Source of the DNA: Pelagicoccus albus | GTDB taxonomy: Bacteria; Verrucomicrobiota; Verrucomicrobiia; Opitutales; Opitutaceae | DNA: 64,000 bases | Assembly (NCBI RefSeq): GCF_014230145.1 | Contig: NZ_JACHVC010000006.1 | Span: 682,001 to 746,000, forward strand | Reading direction: 5' to 3' | In this document: positions 58,264 through 64,000 of the stretch, piece after piece | How the letters are laid out: every line of letters starts with the position of its first letter | Numbering within the stretch: position 1 is the first letter of the stretch | Made by a program: the position numbers and the translations under genes | The notes under the pieces: generated by a model | The model's input: only the letters and a program-made list of their open reading frames with translations | Database searches by the model: none | What the model was told of the DNA's origin: nothing

Positions 58264-58940
58264 TTTGGCCCTTCAATAGAAAGCTGGAGCCAGTGGCGGC
58301 CGAATATTTGGCGGCCTGCAAGCAGGGAGTGCCCAAAGGGGTCGATGTCGCGGATCTAACCGTTTTGGTTATCGATGCGGAGACCACCGGCTTTAGTCTG
58401 GATAATGATCGCTTGCTCTCTCTTGCCACCATTGAAGTTGCAGAGCGGGAAATCCATGTCCGGTCCGCCAAGGATTGGCTCATTTACCAGAATGTCGCTC
58501 CCGTCAACGAAGCGATGAAGGTGCATGGTATCCTGCCATCGGATACGGCGAAAGGACGTCCTGAGAAGGAAGTCCTTGGTGAGTTCCTGAAAAGCCTTGG
58601 ATCTCGCTTGCTGGTGGGGCACCACATCAAATTCGACGCAGGGATGTTGAGCGTAGCCGTAAAACGGCACTATGGTATTAAACTCAGGGGGCGCGTTCTG
58701 GATACGGCTTTGCTCGCGATGCAGGAGTTACCTGCATTTCACAAGACTGGTTATGCCAATCAGAAGCCTCCCAGTTTGGAGGATGTATGCACATCGCTCA
58801 ACTTGCCGATGATGGATCGCCACACCGCAGCTGGGGACGCCTTCACGACAGCGGCGATTTTTTTGGCATTGTGCGCTCGGCTCCGGAAGCGACTTGAGCG
58901 TCCCGTTCGTTTAGAAGACCTACCTGTGACGAAGTTCTAG
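58260..58940 (+). CDS. 3'-5' exonuclease of the DEDDh (DnaQ-like) type
   Basis: 226 residues. All catalytic residues are in place: Asp39 and Glu41 (VIDAETTG), Asp126 (HHIKFDAG), His188 and Asp193 (DRHTAAGDAF). Starts inside the stop codon of the DUF294 gene, so the two proteins are made in step. Likely acts on a nucleic acid controlled by the partner rather than in replication proofreading, since no polymerase part is present. Confidence 0.9.
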   Translation: MIWPFNRKLEPVAAEYLAACKQGVPKGVDVADLTVLVIDAETTGFSLDNDRLLSLATIEVAEREIHVRSAKDWLIYQNVAPVNEAMKVHGILPSDTAKGRPEKEVLGEFLKSLGSRLLVGHHIKFDAGMLSVAVKRHYGIKLRGRVLDTALLAMQELPAFHKTGYANQKPPSLEDVCTSLNLPMMDRHTAAGDAFTTAAIFLALCARLRKRLERPVRLEDLPVTKF

Positions 58941-58941
58941 A

Positions 58942-61461
58942 ATGAAGTTTGGTTTCCTCACGCTGCTGATTGTCCTCTTGTATCCTGCTTTGTTGGAGGC
59001 GGCCTACGTTTCTCTAGATCCGTCGGATCCTATCGAGTTGCGAGACAAGTCCTTCGTTCACTCCGGTGAGGAGATCTCGCTCGGACCAAGGGCATTTTTT
59101 ATAGATGGACGTCTTAGTGGCGAAGAGGCGTCACGAAGCCCGTACATTTTTCGGTCCATCGAAGATGCTGTCGAGGCATCTCAAAATGGAGACGAGGCAG
59201 AACCGATGACCTTGTACATCGCCCCTTACGTTTACTGGCTTGACGATCCTGACGACCCAGAGGTGCGAAGAGGCGAAAATGGATCCGTGCCCTTTGCTCT
59301 CAGAATTAAGCGCGACTGGTTGCGTTTTGAAGGACTAGCAAAAGATGCTCGCAATGTCGTGGTGGCCTGTAATCGGGGGCAAACTATTGGGGCAGTCGGG
59401 AATTTTACCATGCTCTGGATCGAGGGGGATGGGATTTCATGCGAAAACCTGACCTTTGGAAACTATTGCAATGTTGATTTGGATTACCCATTGGACCCGA
59501 ACTTGAATAGAGCAAAGCGGGCCGATGCGATCGTGCAAGCCCAGCTGATTCTTTGTCGAGGCGACAAATTCGTAGCCAAAAACACTCGTTTCATTAGCCG
59601 GCTAAACCTCTGTCCTTTTGTAGGCGCGAGGCGCATATTGTTTGATGGATGCCATTTTGAATGCACCGATGACGCCTTGACCGGCACTGGGTTGTACTTG
59701 GACTGCACTTTTGATTTCTACAGTTCGAAGCCGTTTTATCGGACCAGTGGAACCGGTGCGGTGTTTTTGAATTGCGAAATTCGATCTAGAACACGTGGCC
59801 CTCAATATTTCACAAAGGCGAATGGTCAAATAGCTCTGGTAGACACGCAAATCGTTTCGGATTCCGCAAGTTTGGTGCAATGGAGTGACGTCACCCTTCC
59901 TGAAACGAAGAACTATCAGTTTAATGTCGGATTAAATGGAGAGACCTATCGTATCGGGCCAAAGGATACGGAAAATACAGTAGAGATGGCTGGTAAGCCG
60001 TTGCTTTCAGCTTATCGTTTTGAGGTCGATGGAGAGGTGCATTATAACGTCCTAAATCTCCTTAGTGGTGACGATGGCTGGGACCCCTTGGGGCAGAGGG
60101 ATTTTATACGGGACCTTGAAGCTCGCGAACAGATCAATTTAAGCGGGTTGCCTGTCCGCCTAGAGCTTCATTCAAGCTTGAAACAGGTTGAGACGGGGCA
60201 GGACGATGTTGAGCTCCTTGCAAAGGCGTATTTGCATGGGAATTACGAAATAGAGGCTAGCGAGTTAAAATGGGAGATTCTGGGTGAAGGCGTTCGATAC
60301 GCAGTTCTAGATTTCTATAGTGAATCTAGAACCTGCCGGTTTATTCCAAAGAATGAGTCTGACGAGGTTCGGCAAGTAACCGTTAAAGCGTCGACTGAAT
60401 CAGGTCTGGAAGCCGTGTGCGTTATCGACGTGTCTCCACCGGTTTTGCCCGCTCCAGAGTTTTCGTCCAAACCGAAAATAGTCAGAAGTGATGTTGGCCG
60501 CCTCAAGCTGGAGTACGAGTTGGGCACGAATTACTCGGACCAAAGTCGGATTTCCTGGTATCGATCGAAAGATCTGTTGGGCAACGACCGTATCCAAATT
60601 CTTGAATCGCGAGGTGGTGAGCCTCTCGTTTTCTACGGATTGAGTGGAGCTGATATCGGCTATTTCATAATCGCATCGATCGCTCCAAAGGATGCTAGGT
60701 CAGAATATGGGGCTGAGCGGACTGCTCGATTTGAGACTGCAATTGCTACGTCGGATATCGAATTCGAGGTTGATACTCTGACTACCGATTTTGCTAATCT
60801 GCATGTTGGAAACCAAAGGGAACTTAGGCCAGGATTTTGGACTTTTATCCCAGTAGATACACTTCGAGATGGAAAACCGCTACCTGCAGACTACGAAAGG
60901 GACGCTTGGGTTTACCGGGAAGGGGAGCAAGGGCACGCGGGGCAGATGGGACTGTTGCAGACTGGAAGAAGTGCCCGAGCTCTCTACACCCATCTAGAAA
61001 GCCATTGCGATTCCATGGAGGTCGAGCTTGAGGTCTCTCCCTTTAAGACTGCAGGGCAAGGATTTAGCGTAGCCCCGCTCTTCATGGATATTCTGATCAA
61101 ATTCGATAATCGATCCATGTCTGGCTACGCTTTAAGATTTCAGCGAACGACTAAATTCGCAGATGCGGTAGATTGCTATTTTGTAAAATACGAAAACGGT
61201 GTAGCGAATAGAATCAGTCCGAGTGTATCGACAAGCTGTTACAAACCAACCTGCTACATCACGCTGGCGGCAGGCGAGGGAAGGCTTTGGGCCAGGGCCG
61301 TATCTTCCAGTAATGATTTGGAAGATAGTCGACCCGAGGTAGTTCCGAGTTTGGATTTATCGATTGAGGTGGACGATGTGGGTCATGATACAGGGTTTGG
61401 GATCGAGTATCACGGTGGTTCTTCTGCGATGATAAACAATGTGTCTCTGGCTTGGCGTTAA
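58942..61461 (+). CDS. Large secreted beta-helix protein (pectin lyase-fold, polysaccharide-related)
   Basis: 839 residues beginning one base after the exonuclease stop, with a signal peptide (LLIVLLYPALLEA, cleavage near residue 20). Residues about 50-370 form a right-handed beta-helix of the pectinesterase/pectate-lyase superfamily (repeated strands such as NFTMLWIEGDGISCENLTFGN and RILFDGCHFECTDDALTG). Two Ig-like stretches follow at about 400-600, and a C-terminal jelly-roll-type domain at about 640-839. The family occurs in marine polysaccharide-degrading bacteria. The catalytic pair is not obvious, so the activity is unproven. Confidence 0.82.
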   Translation: MKFGFLTLLIVLLYPALLEAAYVSLDPSDPIELRDKSFVHSGEEISLGPRAFFIDGRLSGEEASRSPYIFRSIEDAVEASQNGDEAEPMTLYIAPYVYWLDDPDDPEVRRGENGSVPFALRIKRDWLRFEGLAKDARNVVVACNRGQTIGAVGNFTMLWIEGDGISCENLTFGNYCNVDLDYPLDPNLNRAKRADAIVQAQLILCRGDKFVAKNTRFISRLNLCPFVGARRILFDGCHFECTDDALTGTGLYLDCTFDFYSSKPFYRTSGTGAVFLNCEIRSRTRGPQYFTKANGQIALVDTQIVSDSASLVQWSDVTLPETKNYQFNVGLNGETYRIGPKDTENTVEMAGKPLLSAYRFEVDGEVHYNVLNLLSGDDGWDPLGQRDFIRDLEAREQINLSGLPVRLELHSSLKQVETGQDDVELLAKAYLHGNYEIEASELKWEILGEGVRYAVLDFYSESRTCRFIPKNESDEVRQVTVKASTESGLEAVCVIDVSPPVLPAPEFSSKPKIVRSDVGRLKLEYELGTNYSDQSRISWYRSKDLLGNDRIQILESRGGEPLVFYGLSGADIGYFIIASIAPKDARSEYGAERTARFETAIATSDIEFEVDTLTTDFANLHVGNQRELRPGFWTFIPVDTLRDGKPLPADYERDAWVYREGEQGHAGQMGLLQTGRSARALYTHLESHCDSMEVELEVSPFKTAGQGFSVAPLFMDILIKFDNRSMSGYALRFQRTTKFADAVDCYFVKYENGVANRISPSVSTSCYKPTCYITLAAGEGRLWARAVSSSNDLEDSRPEVVPSLDLSIEVDDVGHDTGFGIEYHGGSSAMINNVSLAWR

Positions 61462-61494
61462 AATCCACGATGGAGCAACTTTTTCCCATTTATG

Positions 61495-61623
61495 CCCCTA
61501 GGTAGTATTGTAATAATTTTGGTAAAAAAGATCTTTCCGGATTTCGGCGCTCGCAGCCTTTGGCTACCAAATTAAAACAATAGTAGACCGCTCGGATTGA
61601 GAGGACCGCCCCCTACGTAGTGG
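61495..61623. repeat. Two CCCCTA-GTAGT boxes before the histidine kinase gene
   Basis: CCCCTAGGTAGT at 61495-61506 and CCCCTACGTAGT at 61610-61621 differ at one base of 12. The second, extended to CCCCTACGTAGTGG, is a near-palindrome (one mismatched pair). Both lie in the 206-bp gap upstream of the kinase, the second 45 bp before its ATG. A repeated operator is plausible. Confidence 0.5.
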
Positions 61624-61667
61624 CATTCGCTCGAGGGCGTGTATTCAAAGAACAGCTCTATCTGCTT

Positions 61668-64000
61668 ATGACAATAAGGCGAAAGTTTTTGCTCAAGGTA
61701 GTCCCTATTGTATTGATTCCGCTAATACTGTTTTGGGTCGCTTTTCAGTTTGCGATTCTTGGCGTGGTAAAAGATACGGAAACTCTCGAATCAAACATAG
61801 TGGAGCTCGCGTCTTTGTCTGAGAACACCCAGAAGGAGGCACTTCAACGGTTGGAGATGGCGATGAAAGAGGCTTATTCCTTCGCTCTCTCAAACATCGG
61901 GGCCAATATGGATGGCCAACTCGACTCAATTGAGAAATCCCTGTTGTTGTCCTCGGTTCGTGATGATGTCGCACGATTTTTGGAGGATCCGGTGAATGAG
62001 GAATCGCGTGTTGAGGTTAGCGAGTATTTTGAGGATCTAATCGAAACGCACGGTTTAGCGGAATGTAGGCTGATCGCCAATTACGGAAGGCCAGTACTGA
62101 GTCTTTCCTCGAGAGAGGGAGCTACCAGCGGAGTAGAGGTCGTGCCCACGTCGCTCATGAGAACGCGCAGGGAAACGCTAGCGGAGCCTTGGTTTTTGAA
62201 GGCCTTGAACACTGATTCCGGCACTAGCTGGGACGTTTTTGAACATTTGGTCCACGGTGGGGAGTCTAGTTCAACAGTGGTTTCTGGTGCGATCGCGATC
62301 CAACCCAGCGAATCGGAGAGAGTGCTTGGCTACCTACAATTGGTTTTGCCGATCGAAAAGTTGGCAGAGATGATTCGAGGCCCTGCTGCTCTGACATCCA
62401 GCGTTCGGCTAGTTGATGAGAATCATATCGTGCGGTGGAGAAATGCGGATGAGGAGGTCCAGACTTTCACGGGTGAGGACTTGTTTATCTCCCAAAGTGT
62501 TCGAGGAGGCATAATTAATGCGGAGGTCACCATCCCTAGATCGGTTCTCAATGCTAATCTGACACCTTACGAACGACTGTCTACGGCGATGGAAAAGAAT
62601 GTGACCCGTATTCAGGAACATGGCAGTGATTTGCATCGCACAATCAATAAGGTTTCGGTTTTAATGTTTATCACGAAGCTGCTGCTTGTCTTGGTTGCGA
62701 CTGTTTTGGTTTGGATTTTGTTGAGCCGCATTGCTTCCCGTATCGAGGTACTTAGTCGTGCTGCCTCACGCATACGAGATGGAAATTTGGATACTCCCCT
62801 GCCTGTTTATAGCAAAGGGGATGAACTCGATTCTCTAGGGCGAGGTATCGAATCAATGCGTTTGAGGATAAAATCCCAGATTGCGGTACTTGATAAAAAA
62901 GTTGAGGAGCGTACTAACGAGTTGGCCCACATCAACCGCAAGCTGCAGCTTGAGATTAAGGAGCGTTCCAAGGCAGAGGCAGAGGCGATGGATGCAAACA
63001 GTGCCAAAAGCGAGTTTCTCGCAACCATGTCTCACGAGATCAGAACGCCACTCAATGGAATATTAGGCGGGATGAATCTCCTGTCTCAATCTGCAGTGGA
63101 TGACGAACAGAGAACACTGTGCGAGATCATCAGCAACTCCGCTAAGTCTCTAAACACTCTTGTAAATGACATACTCGACTTGGCAAAGATTGAGGCAAGA
63201 AAGCTAGAGTTCACCTCTGAACGCTTCGACCTATCTAGGGTTCTGAAAGAAGTTTGTGACACCTTTCAGTTTAAGGCCCATGAGAAGGGGATTGAACTTT
63301 TGCTGGAAGATCGGCTGCAGGATACGCTTTTGCGTGAAGGTGACCCGAATCGGTTGAAGCAAATCGTCTACAACTTGGTTGGAAACGCAGTTAAATTCAC
63401 CGAAACGGGAAGCGTTACTGTTCAGGTTGAGTGTCGAGATAATGATCCAGATTTAGTCCGTATAAAAGTAGTGGATACGGGAATTGGCATGAGTCCCGAG
63501 CAGCGTGACTCTATCTTTCAACCATTCACGCAAGCGGATGGTACAATTAACCAAAAATATGGCGGTACAGGACTAGGCCTAGCCATTTCAGGGAGGCTTG
63601 CGGAGCAAATGAATGGAAAGATTACGGTTGAAAGTGTGCCCAGCGAGGGCTCAACCTTTACCGTCGAAATCGCTTTGCCGATATCCATTGGAGCTCTGGA
63701 ATCAAAGCCTTTGGTTGGATCTCACTCAAAAATGGGCAAGTTGGCTGGAAGCATATTAGTCGCTGAAGACAACGAAGTGAACCGGCTCATCGTTAATAAA
63801 GTTCTGTCGGAGGCAGGCTTCACCGTTAGCACAGTGAGTAATGGCCGAGAGTGTTTAGAAGCAGTAGAGCGGGAGCGGTTCGACCTGATATTGATGGATT
63901 GCGCCATGCCGGAAATGGATGGCTGTTCGGCCGCTAGGGCCATTCGCTCCAGTGGGATCAAAACGGATGGAGTCGCTATCATGGGGATCACAGCGCATGC
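61668..64000 (+). CDS. Hybrid sensor histidine kinase (3' end cut by the window)
   Basis: 777 residues visible, running off the window. Membrane helix at about 10-31, a periplasmic sensor of ~295 residues (no recognised fold), a second helix at about 328-352, and a HAMP segment. A coiled coil follows, then the HisKA motif with phospho-accepting His456 in MSHEIRTPLNG. The ATPase domain has N, G1 and G2 boxes (LKQIVYNLVGNAVKFTETG, VDTGIGMS, GGTGLGLAI). A receiver domain follows with Asp744 in LILMDCAMPEMDG. More domains (second receiver, Hpt) may follow. Confidence 0.93.
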   Translation, partial: MTIRRKFLLKVVPIVLIPLILFWVAFQFAILGVVKDTETLESNIVELASLSENTQKEALQRLEMAMKEAYSFALSNIGANMDGQLDSIEKSLLLSSVRDDVARFLEDPVNEESRVEVSEYFEDLIETHGLAECRLIANYGRPVLSLSSREGATSGVEVVPTSLMRTRRETLAEPWFLKALNTDSGTSWDVFEHLVHGGESSSTVVSGAIAIQPSESERVLGYLQLVLPIEKLAEMIRGPAALTSSVRLVDENHIVRWRNADEEVQTFTGEDLFISQSVRGGIINAEVTIPRSVLNANLTPYERLSTAMEKNVTRIQEHGSDLHRTINKVSVLMFITKLLLVLVATVLVWILLSRIASRIEVLSRAASRIRDGNLDTPLPVYSKGDELDSLGRGIESMRLRIKSQIAVLDKKVEERTNELAHINRKLQLEIKERSKAEAEAMDANSAKSEFLATMSHEIRTPLNGILGGMNLLSQSAVDDEQRTLCEIISNSAKSLNTLVNDILDLAKIEARKLEFTSERFDLSRVLKEVCDTFQFKAHEKGIELLLEDRLQDTLLREGDPNRLKQIVYNLVGNAVKFTETGSVTVQVECRDNDPDLVRIKVVDTGIGMSPEQRDSIFQPFTQADGTINQKYGGTGLGLAISGRLAEQMNGKITVESVPSEGSTFTVEIALPISIGALESKPLVGSHSKMGKLAGSILVAEDNEVNRLIVNKVLSEAGFTVSTVSNGRECLEAVERERFDLILMDCAMPEMDGCSAARAIRSSGIKTDGVAIMGITAH

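Overview
The window is one contiguous bacterial chromosome segment of mostly core genes. The gene content is Gram-negative (TonB/ExbBD, TatA, an MreBCD-PBP2 elongasome, a lipoprotein). The combination of leuCD, MoxR/DUF58/transglutaminase, a dnaG-rpoD-tatA run, a DUF294-CBS protein with a DEDDh exonuclease, and a sodium-pumping methylmalonyl-CoA decarboxylase cluster suggests a marine member of the Verrucomicrobiota, probably class Opitutia. That placement is inference from gene content, not from a marker search. No tRNA, rRNA, CRISPR array, insertion sequence or prophage was seen.

Layout. 1-2.9 kb: end of leuC, leuD, and an orphan ExbB/ExbD pair. 3.1-7.6 kb: SRPBCC protein, TatD hydrolase, then on the minus strand a DUF368 lipid-carrier transporter with an anchored unknown protein, and a low-molecular-weight phosphatase. 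7.7-13 kb: tsaB-alr (minus) diverge from tig-clpP-clpX (plus). 13.2-24.9 kb: a complete succinate-to-propionate module. The minus-strand run mce-mmdA-oadG-bccp-oadB-scpC diverges from mutA-mutB-meaB. 24.9-28.4 kb: ferrochelatase, an AraC regulator and enolase. 28.8-33.1 kb: MoxR, DUF58 and transglutaminase. 33-37.5 kb: mreB-mreC-mreD-mrdA (minus). 37.6-43.2 kb: tatA, rpoD, dnaG and a TPR lipoprotein (all minus). 43.4-50 kb: secreted DUF362-like protein, aroB, an unknown protein, a PIMT-like methyltransferase, an FAD monooxygenase and a Kv-type potassium channel. 50-52.8 kb: PfkB kinase, tmk, holB (minus). 53-55 kb: ExbB-ExbD-TonB (plus). 55-64 kb: a methyltransferase, a small unknown gene, DUF294/CBS protein plus exonuclease, a large secreted beta-helix protein, and a hybrid histidine kinase cut by the window end.

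How the genes work together. The central module can activate succinate to succinyl-CoA (ScpC), rearrange it to methylmalonyl-CoA (MutAB, protected by MeaB), epimerise it (Mce) and decarboxylate it to propionyl-CoA while exporting Na+ (MmdA, biotin carrier, OadG, OadB). ScpC can return the CoA to succinate and release propionate. This is the logic known from Propionigenium and Veillonella.

The points most worth a second look are: a DnaG whose zinc-ligand positions are mostly replaced; an OadB with a roughly 140-residue loop after its N-terminal membrane segments; a nine-codon leader overlapping the mutA start; and several strong palindromes or repeated boxes in intergenic regions that may be operators.
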